Shown piece by piece: positions 18,801 through 26,761 of a stretch of 64,000 nucleotides of DNA (position 1 is its first letter; every line of letters begins with the position of its first letter). The notes beneath the pieces are model-generated. The model did no database searches and was not told the DNA's origin. It was given only the letters and a program-made list of their open reading frames with translations. A program made the translations under genes and the position numbers. Source of the DNA: Ignavibacteria bacterium (GTDB lineage: Bacteria > Bacteroidota > Ignavibacteria > Kapaibacteriales > UBA4661); NCBI GenBank assembly GCA_014654705.1, contig JACVZY010000034.1, forward strand, positions 1-64,000, read 5' to 3'.

Positions 18801-19031
18801 CACCGAACTGAAAACCAATGCTGTTGCGCCGTCGGGGAGAACAATTTTATACTGACCGCGAGCATCGGAAAATGCTCCTGCTTTTGTGCCTTTGACAACT
18901 ATTCGTGCGCCACGAAGCGGTGCACCGTCGTCAACCGAAGTGATGCGACCTGTAACGGTCTTCTGCGCAAACGCCGTAACGCTTGAAAGAACGAACACCA
19001 CCGATATTAAACCGAGAAACAATCGTTTCAT
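15852..19031 (-). CDS. SusC/RagA-family TonB-linked outer-membrane protein
   Basis: A 1059-residue receptor. The start at 19031 (MKRLFLGLISVVFVLSSVTAFAQ) gives a clean signal peptide; an in-frame extension to 19208 would read promoter sequence. A CarboxypepD_reg-like domain follows (VTGRITSVDDGAPLRGARIV), then the SusC plug with the DVVVTAFGVKQEKKALGYSV box, GRLAGVTINNSG and SILKGPAATALYGLRAANG, then a 22-strand-type barrel ending in YAFGVSVTF. With SusD it forms a lidded importer. It lies directly downstream of the regulator and sensor kinase genes on the same strand, which suggests control by them. Confidence 0.93.
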   Translation of the reverse strand: MKRLFLGLISVVFVLSSVTAFAQKTVTGRITSVDDGAPLRGARIVVKGTKAGAFSDARGQYKIVLPDGATALVFSSVGYAPTEVAIGDRTTIDVRLDFDTKALDDVVVTAFGVKQEKKALGYSVQELSSREIMQNNQPNVVAGLQGRLAGVTINNSGGGVGAGSQIIIRGVSSLSPSGNSQPLFVVDGIPISNETRAGNNQPSQGSGTIVAGNGGSSEAFSMSNRAADINPDDIESINILKGPAATALYGLRAANGVVVITTKKGISGKTLITFSSTVTMDEVGKTPTVQRTFGEGGYADGADTASNRTIFWAFGLPRSYRNDPFYDNYRNFFRVGMRYDQQLSISGGNETAKFFTSISRMDQTGIVPGTDFQRTTISLRGTAKLDEQFDAGGSVNYSNSGGARPQNGGRSIYSALAFWMPSFDVREVRVLPGSTNGKIELTPDGRQTPFNYSNGVIEHPLYVALNAPLRDNVNRIFGDVKFNYRPFSWLTATYQLTLDYFNDSRRRVVGPEIEGAAAVGGYITEESYNNREINSQLFITAAQDFGEDFSASLTVGNAITDIQSSGIFSRGEGFSVTGFYDLSNATTLFTGRSYSLQRLVGVFADAKLSYKNMLFLNVTGRNDWSSTLPSQNRSFFYPSASLSFVFSELLKNDADWLSLGKIRASYASVGRDGIGPYSIGEYYTLAGAFPIGNVTGFRLAGQSGSLNLRPERTTGIEVGTELRFLDNRFGVDVAYFNQTTEDQIVNLPVSNSTGFSSFVVNGGTVRNTGIEVLLNARIIQTNDFSWDATLNWSRQRGEIVDIANGINEIVPSGGDFSPYATLRWVRPGTDPTNPNPSVGDIYGFDFVRNANGQAIIGTDGFPTVDLNRPVKVGNAFPDWQGGLTNTFSWNGLSLSFLIEWRHGGQAVDLSEPNRLRNGISGWTGDARNRNIVFNGVDAQGNTNTQPVLWTGTAINNTYRIFRTNASYISHYSVAVQDASWVRLRNLSLGYALPKSLFGEGSIIQGLRLTLTGNNLWLNTPFRGFDPDGLSFGAGSSTFGFIGRNTPATRSYAFGVSVTF

Positions 19032-19256
19032 CTGCGATACCCTTGGAATAAATTGATGAAAAGTGATTTGATAAGAGCCTTGTAGAGGTGAGGGCAAGTC
19101 AGGGGTTGTGTTGCTATTTTCGGGCATTAGAATTGCTGAATTTAGTGCGAAATTTACACAGATGCAAGGAAATTTCGGAAATAGATATGGTACAGCGAAA
19201 ACTGGCACTTACGGCACCAAACGCAGCGTCAAATTAGCCTTTCTCCCCACCAAAGT

Positions 19257-19278
19257 AAATACTGAATATTCAGTATTT
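19257..19278. promoter_or_regulatory. 22-bp perfect palindrome upstream of susC
   Basis: AAATACTGAAT (19257-19267) is followed directly by its reverse complement ATTCAGTATTT (19268-19278). It lies 18 bp past the regulator stop and about 225 bp upstream of the susC start. It could be an operator for the adjacent NarL-type regulator or another dimeric protein, or a loop-poor terminator. As a terminator it fits the + strand better (TTTTTT at its end), where no gene needs one, which favours an operator. The rest of 19032-19296 has no gene. Confidence 0.45.
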
Positions 19279-19296
19279 TTTGCAAATGAAATACAT

Positions 19297-19911
19297 TTAT
19301 CGATGACCGAAAAACTTGGCGACCGCTTCAATATTAGAGTTCACGTGCAGTTTTTGATAAATGTTGTAGATGTGTTTATTCACCGTTTTGACGCTAATGC
19401 TGTTCCGTTCTGCAATTTCCTTGTACGAAAAACCCTTAGAAAGAAAGGTGAGGATTTCTTTTTCCCGTCCGGTCAGTTTTTGCACGAGTGGGTCGGGTTG
19501 AAATGCCTCCACGACCTTACGGGCTATCTGCGAAGACATTGGCGCACCGCCCTCACTGAGGTCACGAATATCTGCCACGATTTCAGCAGGTGGTGTTTTT
19601 TTGAGCAGATAGCCCGTTGCACCTGCTTGCAGGGCTTGAAAGATGCGGTCAGAATCCTGAAAGATGGTCAGCATTAAAATCAAAAGTTCCGGTTGGAGTG
19701 CTTTCAGTTTTATGGTACATTCTGCACCCGACATACCCGGTAACCCAATATCCATCAACACAATGTTGGGCTTGAGCGTCGGTATGTTCGCCAGTGCATC
19801 TTCGGCGTTGGCAAATGCGCCCACGCATTCCAAGCCATCAGCACTGCCGACGAGCGCTTGTAAAAAATTACGATACTCGTGAGTATCTTCCACAATAGCA
19901 ATCGTGGTCAT
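19297..19911 (-). CDS. NarL/FixJ-type response regulator
   Basis: A 204-residue two-component regulator. The receiver domain spans about 1-120 with acidic E8-D9, phospho-acceptor D54 in VLMDIGLPGM, T83 in MLTIF and K104 in LLKKTPP. The LuxR-type HTH is at about 137-200 (KLTGREKEILTFLSKGFSYKEIAERNSISVKTVNKHI). The start at 19911 is set by the ATGA overlap with the kinase gene stop. It should be phosphorylated by the upstream kinase and control nearby genes; the SusCD operon follows 265 bp downstream on the same strand. Confidence 0.93.
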   Translation of the reverse strand: MTTIAIVEDTHEYRNFLQALVGSADGLECVGAFANAEDALANIPTLKPNIVLMDIGLPGMSGAECTIKLKALQPELLILMLTIFQDSDRIFQALQAGATGYLLKKTPPAEIVADIRDLSEGGAPMSSQIARKVVEAFQPDPLVQKLTGREKEILTFLSKGFSYKEIAERNSISVKTVNKHIYNIYQKLHVNSNIEAVAKFFGHR

Positions 19912-22900
19912 GCTTGTTCCAAATCCAAATATGGGGTGGGAAAAATGAGGATGTCGAGTGTGATAGCAGTTCCGCGCCCATCGCCCGTTTCTACGCTGAA
20001 CCCGCAATTACACTCTTCCATGCGGCGGCGCATATTGTCCAGACCGTTACCGAACCGCGAGGGAGCCGACGATGCACTTACTCCTTTTCCGTCGTCGCTG
20101 ATGCACAGTTGGAATCGGTACTCGGCAGTGAGATGATTCGGTGAACGCGCTTCAAGACTTGCATCATTGTGGTCAAAGGTGAGCGAAATAATTGCCTCGC
20201 TTGCGCGGGCGTGTTTGACGGTATTATTAAGCGCTTCTTTGACCGTCAGAAAAATATTACGCCGGAGCGTTCCATAAAGATGCACGGACGGGACGGTATC
20301 GGGAATATCAAAACGACAAGTAATGGATGCCTGCTTGAGATATTCTGCCGCATACTCTCGTATGTACGCCATGAGGTTGTCCAGTGTGTCATTTTTGGGG
20401 TTAGTCATCCAGATAATATCATTCATACTGTCAATCACTTCCTGCGCCGCTTGCGAAAGCGGGTTGCGCGGCGGAGCAACCAAAAGACCGCCATCGTGTG
20501 TGCTCTCACGCTCTGCGCCATTTTGAACTACGGTATCGGCATAGCCGGAGAGCAAGAGTATTTTGGTGATGCCGGGTCCGACTTCATCGTGGATATCTTG
20601 TGCAATCCGCCCGCGCTCACGTTCAATGGCAAGTTCACGTCCCAGTCGTGCTCGCTCCAGCGCTCGCTCATGCTCCAAACGCTCAATGCGTTGCATAAAG
20701 CGCCGTCGCACGACTGCTCGCACTAAAATTACACCTCCGCCCGCACCTGCAACAAAGCAAATCGCGTAGAACCACGCTTCACGCCAGAAAGGGGGAACAA
20801 GGTTAATCTTTAGCGCTGTGCCTTGTTCGTTCCAGATACCATCATTGTTGCAGGCTTTGACACGAAAAATGTACTCACCTGGTGGTAGAGCCGCATAGCG
20901 AACCGTCCGTCCTGTGCCGCTTTGCACCCAGTCTTTGTCTATGACATTGGTAACGCCTTCGAGTTTGTACATATAGCGATTCTTCGCAGAGTTCGTGTAG
21001 TCAAGCCCTGCAAAGGTGAAGGAAAGCGTATTCTCGTCGTAACGCAGTGTTAGTTCGCGCAAGTCTTCCACGGGTTTATCGAACTGCTTGGGCTTGTCGT
21101 TGATGAGGATTTCTGTCAGCATCACCGGTGGTGGATTGGTGTTGTCACGAACCGAGTCAGGATGAAAAATGTTGATGCCGCCAATACCACCAAAGAGCAG
21201 TTCGCCCGTCCGCAACCGTGCAAAGGAATTACTATTGAATTCATTCGCTTGCAAGCCGTCGGAAACATCGTAATTCCGAAAGGTGTGGTTTTCGGGATTG
21301 AACTTGGACAAGCCCTTGTTTGTACTCAACCAAAGATTATTGCGGCTGTCCGGTAGAATACCATAGACAACATTATTCGGCAAGCCATTTCGTTCGCTGA
21401 AGCGCATAAATATTTCAGTGCGAGGATCAAAGCGATTCAGTCCGCCGCCGTCCATCCCAATCCAGATGTAGCCTTTGCTATCTTCATAAAAATACTTAAC
21501 CGTATTGTGGGCGCTCAGCGTCGTTGAGTCCTTGGGATTATGCCGGAAATGCTTGATAGTAAAGCGCGGCAAGCCCGAACTGTCAAAAGAGTTTGCCATA
21601 GGTGAGAACATATACACCCCCGCGCCGTCCGTTCCTGCATAGACTGTGCTTGATGATGAGGAGGACGAAGAGCGGCTGACAAAAACGCTACTCACATCGT
21701 GATTGCCCAAGAAATTTGCTACATAGCACTTTTGGCGTTTACTGAAGACTTGCAGCCCGTTGCGGTCGGTCGCGAGCCACAAAAAACCGTGTGCGTCTTC
21801 GGTCAGAAAACGCATATAATTTATCCATATCGCGTCGTCCGTTGGCGGCACACTGCCTTTGCTCCCGAAGTAGCGAAAGGTCTTGGTGGCGGGATTGAAA
21901 CAGCCTAAATGATTAAAAGAGCCTCCAAACCAGATAAGCCCGTCTTTATCGGCGTGCAAGCAGAGAAGCGAGGCAATTCCACCCTTCACGACAGAATTTG
22001 CATCTTTGTACTCGGTAAATGTACCTGACGAGCGGTCAAATTTCCGTAATCCATGGTCGTATTCCGCCACCCACAATGCTCCATCGCGGTCTTCGACTAT
22101 GCCTTTCAGAAAGTGGAAGCGTCCGCGTCGCTGCAATGACGGTGCATCGGAGAGGCGATAGAGAAGAAATTTTTGCGGCAGCAGGATATTGACACCACTT
22201 CCGTTCGATGCCACCCAGAGTAAGCCGGAGCGGTCTTCGTACATCGAAACAATGCGGTTTGCTCCCAGCGAGAGCGGGTCGGCGGGATTATGCTGATAAA
22301 GCCGAAAGGTGTTATGCACAGGGTCGAATAAGTTCAGCCCGCTCAAGGTCTGCACCCAAATACGGTTTTGGCTGTCTTGAAAAATCCTGCCGACCATATC
22401 CATCATGCTCTGAATGTTCATCTCGCTCGGTTGGAAGCGTCTCCATACATCACGTGCAATGTTGTTTCCCCCCGAAGGTATCGTGCCGGATGACGTACTT
22501 GTCGCGGCGGCAGGAATAAAACGATACAATCCTAAAAGCGATGGATTGGCTCTTGCCTCACTAATAGACCAGTAACCGCCTTGCTTATCCACAAAAATAG
22601 GCATCAGCATTGCACGACGCGGGTCAACATTTCGAGGGGTATAGGCAAGAAGTGCAAAGGAGTTTGTTTCGGGGCGGTATTCGTAGAGCCTTCGTTCGAC
22701 GCGGAAGACGTAGCGACCTGTATTGTCCACAATCCGATGACACACTTTTCCGCGAAATACCGCTGCGCTGCTGTCCGTGCTGGTAAACTCCCGCAAATAT
22801 TCCTGAGCGGTATCAAATTGGAATAAGCCATTGCTTGTGGCAACGACTAATCGCCCGTCCGGAATCTCTGAAATGCCCCAAATGCTGCACTTCTGAGGGA

Positions 22901-23339
22901 TGCGTAAGCTATCAGGATAGAAACGAGAAAATTTTCCGGTCGCACGATTGAGGCGATTGAGTCCGTTGTATGTACCCACCCACATTGTTCCGGAGCGGTC
23001 TTCAAAGATTGAAATAGCCATACTGCTGGAGAGCGACGCGGAATCTTCGGCATTGTGCTTGTATGCCTTGAAGGTGTAGCCGTCGTACCTATTGAGACCG
23101 TCTTGGGTGCAGAGCCACATAAATCCATAGCGGTCTTGCAGCATTGCAAGTACCGTACATTGCGATAGCCCTTGCTCGGTACCGATACGCCGAAAGGTAA
23201 AACGCTGCGCTTGGAGTTCGTGCGATATGGCTCCAAGTCCAATCACGCACAGTGATATGCACCCTAGCAGTCTGCGCGATAGAACCCTGCCAACGGAACG
23301 CCTGCAGTGAGGATAGTTTGCGAAGGTGCGATACCACAT
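19908..23339 (-). CDS. Sensor histidine kinase with two-component propeller and Y_Y_Y domains
   Basis: A large (1143-residue) membrane sensor. The start at 23339 gives a signal sequence ending SHELQAQ. The periplasmic part (about 45-850) has the reg_prop repeats of the hybrid-two-component-system propeller (QDRYGFMWLCTQDGLNRYDGY, EDRSGTMWVGTYNGLNRL, EDRSGLLWVASNGSGVNIL, PDSRNNLWLSTNKGLSKF) and a Y_Y_Y domain (YMYKLEGV to YIFRVKACNNDGIW). One transmembrane helix lies at 855-877. The kinase is HisKA_3 type with H917 in QDIHDEVGPG; the ATPase has EALNNTVKHA and DDGKGV. It has no receiver or AraC output of its own; those roles pass to the overlapping regulator gene. Confidence 0.93.
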   Translation of the reverse strand: MWYRTFANYPHCRRSVGRVLSRRLLGCISLCVIGLGAISHELQAQRFTFRRIGTEQGLSQCTVLAMLQDRYGFMWLCTQDGLNRYDGYTFKAYKHNAEDSASLSSSMAISIFEDRSGTMWVGTYNGLNRLNRATGKFSRFYPDSLRIPQKCSIWGISEIPDGRLVVATSNGLFQFDTAQEYLREFTSTDSSAAVFRGKVCHRIVDNTGRYVFRVERRLYEYRPETNSFALLAYTPRNVDPRRAMLMPIFVDKQGGYWSISEARANPSLLGLYRFIPAAATSTSSGTIPSGGNNIARDVWRRFQPSEMNIQSMMDMVGRIFQDSQNRIWVQTLSGLNLFDPVHNTFRLYQHNPADPLSLGANRIVSMYEDRSGLLWVASNGSGVNILLPQKFLLYRLSDAPSLQRRGRFHFLKGIVEDRDGALWVAEYDHGLRKFDRSSGTFTEYKDANSVVKGGIASLLCLHADKDGLIWFGGSFNHLGCFNPATKTFRYFGSKGSVPPTDDAIWINYMRFLTEDAHGFLWLATDRNGLQVFSKRQKCYVANFLGNHDVSSVFVSRSSSSSSSSTVYAGTDGAGVYMFSPMANSFDSSGLPRFTIKHFRHNPKDSTTLSAHNTVKYFYEDSKGYIWIGMDGGGLNRFDPRTEIFMRFSERNGLPNNVVYGILPDSRNNLWLSTNKGLSKFNPENHTFRNYDVSDGLQANEFNSNSFARLRTGELLFGGIGGINIFHPDSVRDNTNPPPVMLTEILINDKPKQFDKPVEDLRELTLRYDENTLSFTFAGLDYTNSAKNRYMYKLEGVTNVIDKDWVQSGTGRTVRYAALPPGEYIFRVKACNNDGIWNEQGTALKINLVPPFWREAWFYAICFVAGAGGGVILVRAVVRRRFMQRIERLEHERALERARLGRELAIERERGRIAQDIHDEVGPGITKILLLSGYADTVVQNGAERESTHDGGLLVAPPRNPLSQAAQEVIDSMNDIIWMTNPKNDTLDNLMAYIREYAAEYLKQASITCRFDIPDTVPSVHLYGTLRRNIFLTVKEALNNTVKHARASEAIISLTFDHNDASLEARSPNHLTAEYRFQLCISDDGKGVSASSAPSRFGNGLDNMRRRMEECNCGFSVETGDGRGTAITLDILIFPTPYLDLEQA

Positions 23340-23425
23340 TATTCCCGCCGTATTTTTCTTGAATGAACAACAATTTTTGTGTAAACTTAGCAAACGGTGA
23401 GTTCTCACGTCATCCTGAATCCATT

Positions 23426-23683
23426 ATGAACGAAAATCGGCTTTACATCTTGCTTGGCATCTTGTTTTTGGTGCTGGGCGCTCTCTTTGTACGCCGCTCG
23501 GACAGTGTTGGCGCGGCGGCGTTTTTGTTTGCCGGCGCAGGAATTATTGTCAACGGCAGTCGGGCGCTTCGCAAAGGGCTTGTTCCGTCGTACAGCCCGT
23601 TTGTGCTCCTGCTCAGGCGCAGCGTCCTCATTTTGGCAATTATTTTAGCAATCGTCGTGATTTTTCTTCAAGAGCGGGGGTAA
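23426..23683 (+). CDS. Small integral membrane protein
   Basis: An 85-residue protein with three hydrophobic segments (YILLGILFLVLGALFV, AAAFLFAGAGIIVNG and VLILAIILAIVVIFL) separated by basic loops, so probably three transmembrane helices. No family was recognised. The start at 23426 is preferred over an in-frame ATG at 23363, which would add a polar leader before TM1. It is divergent from the sensor kinase gene (86 bp) and convergent with an aldo/keto reductase gene. Confidence 0.55.
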   Translation: MNENRLYILLGILFLVLGALFVRRSDSVGAAAFLFAGAGIIVNGSRALRKGLVPSYSPFVLLLRRSVLILAIILAIVVIFLQERG

Positions 23684-23754
23684 ATTCAAACAATACTGAG
23701 TTTTGAGCTGAGATAGTGTACGACTCCAGTGTTTGCAAGCCTATCGACTGCTAC

Positions 23755-23768
23755 ATTCAAAACTCAAA
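23755..23768. repeat. Heptamer pair between convergent genes
   Basis: ATTCAAA (23755) and ACTCAAA (23762) are adjacent 7-mers of the same sequence family as the repeat before frr. Upstream, TGAGTTTTGA (23697-23706) is the inverse of TCAAAACTCA (23757-23766), so the spacer could also form a long-loop hairpin between the convergent genes. Confidence 0.4.
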
Positions 23769-23779
23769 ACCTTAGCGTA

Positions 23780-24694
23780 CTAAATTTGTCCAACCCAGTT
23801 TGTATCGTGCTTCTCGAATGCTTTCCGAATGTGCTTCACGAGGTCGTTGGGCAGTGCGCCTTTATTGACAATTTCCACGTTATGCTGAAGGTTCGTCGTG
23901 CTGCTTGTGCCGACAATCGCCGTTGCAACGCCCTCGGTGAAGACTGTAAATCGTAAAGCCAGCTCGTCCCACGCCAAGCCGCTTTCTTCCACAATTTTGT
24001 GCGCTTTCATCGCTATCATACGTTCCCAATATGGTTCGCAGAAATTCCCCACAGGGCGCTCGGCGTAACGCCACGGAGCATTTCCCAGTGGGCGTTTGGC
24101 AATTACCCCCGTGCCCTCTTTTTGAGTGATGGGTAACACATTCGCTATGCCGCGCTGGTCGAAAATATTGACGGACGTTTCGATAGCAGAAAAGCGCTTG
24201 AGCGAAAGAGCATGGTCTAAATCGTCATTCTCACCCGAATAGCCGATAGCAAGGACTTTCCCCGCTCTGAGGGCTTCCTCTAGTGCGTCTATGAGTCCGG
24301 GTGTTTCCAGCGTGGCACGCGGGCAGGAGTGCAAGAGCATGATGTCGAGATAGTCCGTTCGCATAAGTCGCAACGCCATGTCTATACCTGCACGTATGCC
24401 CTCGGGCGACCAGTCTGCATAGCTCGGAATACTGTATCCGCATTTCGAGGCAAGAACGTAGTCTTTGCGGCGATACGAAAGATGCCGCCCGATACGCTCC
24501 TCCGACATTCCATAACCGCGAGCAGTGTCTATAAACGTTACGCCCAGATCTACTGCGCGATTGAGCAGTGTTCCGGCTTCTTGTTCTGTCATCTGTGTTC
24601 CTCCTATATGCCCCGCTCCGAAGCCGAGTGCCGAAACTTTTATACGGCTTGCACCGAAGGAGCGTTGAGAGGTGGCTAGAGGTGTCAAATTCAT
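23780..24694 (-). CDS. Aldo/keto reductase
   Basis: A 304-residue NADPH-dependent aldo/keto reductase. The start at 24694 gives MNLTPLATSQRSFGASRIKVSALGFGAGHIGG; a much longer in-frame extension has no conserved sequence. Catalytic elements: D and Y in FIDTARGYGMSE, K in VLASKCGY, and H in DYLDIMLLHSC. The C-terminal half carries the cofactor-binding IVGTSSTTNLQHNVE. The YGMSE form resembles the AKR group related to L-galactose dehydrogenase and YghZ. The substrate is unknown. Confidence 0.9.
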   Translation of the reverse strand: MNLTPLATSQRSFGASRIKVSALGFGAGHIGGTQMTEQEAGTLLNRAVDLGVTFIDTARGYGMSEERIGRHLSYRRKDYVLASKCGYSIPSYADWSPEGIRAGIDMALRLMRTDYLDIMLLHSCPRATLETPGLIDALEEALRAGKVLAIGYSGENDDLDHALSLKRFSAIETSVNIFDQRGIANVLPITQKEGTGVIAKRPLGNAPWRYAERPVGNFCEPYWERMIAMKAHKIVEESGLAWDELALRFTVFTEGVATAIVGTSSTTNLQHNVEIVNKGALPNDLVKHIRKAFEKHDTNWVGQI

Positions 24695-24819
24695 ACAATT
24701 TCCTTTCCGAGGTTGTGTGGCAATTTTTTCAGTGTAAACTTTTCCTGAGCAGACAGCATCAAATTTAGAAAGTTTTCCGTAAGTTTGAACGATATTTATT
24801 TCACAAATTTTCTTCCTCC

Positions 24820-25620
24820 ATGAACGCATACAGCCGTTTTTGCAAACCAGTTCTTTTCTGTATTTGTGCTTTTGCCCTTGCTGCTCTGCCCGTGCGCTCG
24901 GCAGCGCAAATGTTCCAGACAGGCGAGGTCTTAGAATATGAAGTTTCGTATTTGGGCATTTTGCTTGGAACAATCAAAATGACCGTCGAACGTGCCGACA
25001 CGCTGCGCGGAAACAATATCGTCAAAGCAAAAGCCGATATTGACACCGCACCCGGTATTCCATTCGTGGAATTTCACTCGGTCTTCGAGTCTTGGATGGA
25101 TGCTTCGGCACAGTATTCGCATCAGTTTCTTTCCAGCAGCAAAACCAAAGCAGGTTGGGAATACACGCGCTACGATTTCCTGCCGCAGCAAGGCAAGATA
25201 CACATTGAAGAAGGTATCAAAACAACCAAGCAAAAAGAATTTGATATTCTTTCGCCGAAGCGCTGGAATGATGGTTTGTCATTGTTTTTCTTTGCACGGG
25301 AGTTCGTGAAGAGCGGTCGCTACGTGAATGTGCCGACGGCAATCAACAGCGACACCTCGCGGACGCTCATCAATTTCCGGGATATTCAACGCGAAAATCT
25401 TACCCTGAACAACGTCAAATACCCCGTCAAAACGCTGTATTTCAAAGGCGAAGCCAAGTGGAAGGGCATTTACGGACTGGAAAAGGACTTTGAAGGTTGG
25501 TTTAGCGATGACGATGCACGTATTCCCATTCGTGCGAAAATGAAAGTCATTATCGGCAAAGTGGATATTCAGCTTGTGCGCTGGAAACGCGCTAACTGGA
25601 GTCCGCCGCAGGGTTCGTAA
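24820..25620 (+). CDS. DUF3108 periplasmic protein
   Basis: A 266-residue secreted protein. A signal peptide ends near residue 29 (LPVRSAAQ). The rest matches the DUF3108 pattern: FQTGEVLEYEVSYLGILLGTIK, then FHSVFESWMDASAQYSHQF, then a long beta-rich region with WFSDDDARIPIRAKMKVIIG near the end. Members are periplasmic or envelope proteins of unknown role, common in Bacteroidota and Chlorobi. The gene is divergent from the aldo/keto reductase gene and 66 bp upstream of the kinase-like gene that follows. Confidence 0.8.
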   Translation: MNAYSRFCKPVLFCICAFALAALPVRSAAQMFQTGEVLEYEVSYLGILLGTIKMTVERADTLRGNNIVKAKADIDTAPGIPFVEFHSVFESWMDASAQYSHQFLSSSKTKAGWEYTRYDFLPQQGKIHIEEGIKTTKQKEFDILSPKRWNDGLSLFFFAREFVKSGRYVNVPTAINSDTSRTLINFRDIQRENLTLNNVKYPVKTLYFKGEAKWKGIYGLEKDFEGWFSDDDARIPIRAKMKVIIGKVDIQLVRWKRANWSPPQGS

Positions 25621-25686
25621 TGAAATGAAATAACGAACAATAAATAACATATCTCTTCTATCTTAACATTTAGCGGGTGGCGAAGT

Positions 25687-26649
25687 ATGGGCAAAGTCTA
25701 TGAACCAATTATTATCGGCATCGACGGTGGCGGCTCGCGGACGCGGGGTATTCTCTACAAGGGTACAAAAGAACTGGCGCAAACCGAGACCAGTACGGCG
25801 CGGGTCGGTACGGTTGGCGTAGTCGAATCCGCCGAGCGCATTCTGAATTTGATTAGCGAACTCATTACGCTGGCAAAATTGCCAAATCGTGAATTGGATG
25901 CCGTACTTATCGGCTTGGCAGGGACGTGGCTGAAAGAAGAGCAGTTGCGCTCCCAGCAGCTTATTTCCTTACTTGCCAAACGTGAGCGCAAAATTGACAT
26001 TGACAAACTTGTCGTAACGAGTGATGCCGCAATTGCGCTTGATGCTGCTTTTGAGGGGGAGCATGGTATCGTGCTTATTGTCGGTACAGGCACGATTGCG
26101 ATTGCCAAAACGCCGAAGGGCGAGTTTGTGCGTTGCGGCGGATGGGGCATTGAGCTTTCCGACGAGGGAAGCGGTGCGTGGATTGGGCGTGAAGGCTTGA
26201 CCGCTATGGCACGTGCCTTTGATGGACGCGGCAAATGGACGACGTTTGCGGACATGATGATCAAATTCTTCCCGACTATCAATCCCGAACTCCCCCGCAC
26301 GTTTGTTGCTGCTTACAACGAGCGTGCATTCGACTATTCGACCGTTACGCCGTTTGTCATGGAATGTGCCACCAATGGCGATGAGGTATGCGTAGAGATT
26401 ATCGAACGCGCAGCCGCGAACCTCATGGCAAATGTAAGCACGCTCTACGGCAAATATTTCAAAGGCAAGAAAGTACCCGTCGCCTGTGTGGGTGGTATCA
26501 TGGAAGCCGATACGATTTTAGCAAAAATGGTTAAAAAAGGACTTGCCAAGTACGATGGTTTGAAAGTGGTCGAACCCAAGGCTGTTCCTCTCTACGGCGC
26601 TGTGCGTATGGCACGGGAGCTGGTAGCGAAAGACCAAGAAAATTTGTAG
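25687..26649 (+). CDS. BadF/BadG/BcrA/BcrD-type ATPase, N-acetylglucosamine-kinase-like
   Basis: A 320-residue ASKHA-fold protein. The phosphate-1 motif is IGIDGGGSRTRGILY near the N-terminus. Phosphate-2 is IVLIVGTGTIAIA, followed by RCGGWGIELSDEGSGAWIG, the stretch shared with eukaryotic-type GlcNAc kinases. An adenosine motif is present in VACVGGIMEADTIL. It probably phosphorylates an amino sugar (GlcNAc or a muropeptide-derived sugar), though the family also holds acyl-CoA dehydratase activators, which carry an iron-sulfur site not seen here. A terminator follows. Confidence 0.8.
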   Translation: MGKVYEPIIIGIDGGGSRTRGILYKGTKELAQTETSTARVGTVGVVESAERILNLISELITLAKLPNRELDAVLIGLAGTWLKEEQLRSQQLISLLAKRERKIDIDKLVVTSDAAIALDAAFEGEHGIVLIVGTGTIAIAKTPKGEFVRCGGWGIELSDEGSGAWIGREGLTAMARAFDGRGKWTTFADMMIKFFPTINPELPRTFVAAYNERAFDYSTVTPFVMECATNGDEVCVEIIERAAANLMANVSTLYGKYFKGKKVPVACVGGIMEADTILAKMVKKGLAKYDGLKVVEPKAVPLYGAVRMARELVAKDQENL

Positions 26650-26685
26650 GTAATCCGCACACTCTGCCGACGAAGAACAAATCCA

Positions 26686-26740
26686 AATGCCTGCTTTGCT
26701 TTGTCTCATGGCGAGAAGCAAAGCAGGCATTGATATTTTC
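26686..26740 (+). terminator. Intrinsic terminator upstream of priA
   Basis: A perfect 16-bp stem: AATGCCTGCTTTGCTT (26686-26701) with AAGCAAAGCAGGCATT (26716-26731), a 14-nt loop, then GATATTTTCCC. It ends the kinase-like transcript 22 bp before the priA ATG, so the priA promoter must overlap it or lie upstream. Confidence 0.85.
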
Positions 26741-26761
26741 CCTTGTTAATGCCGTTGTATT

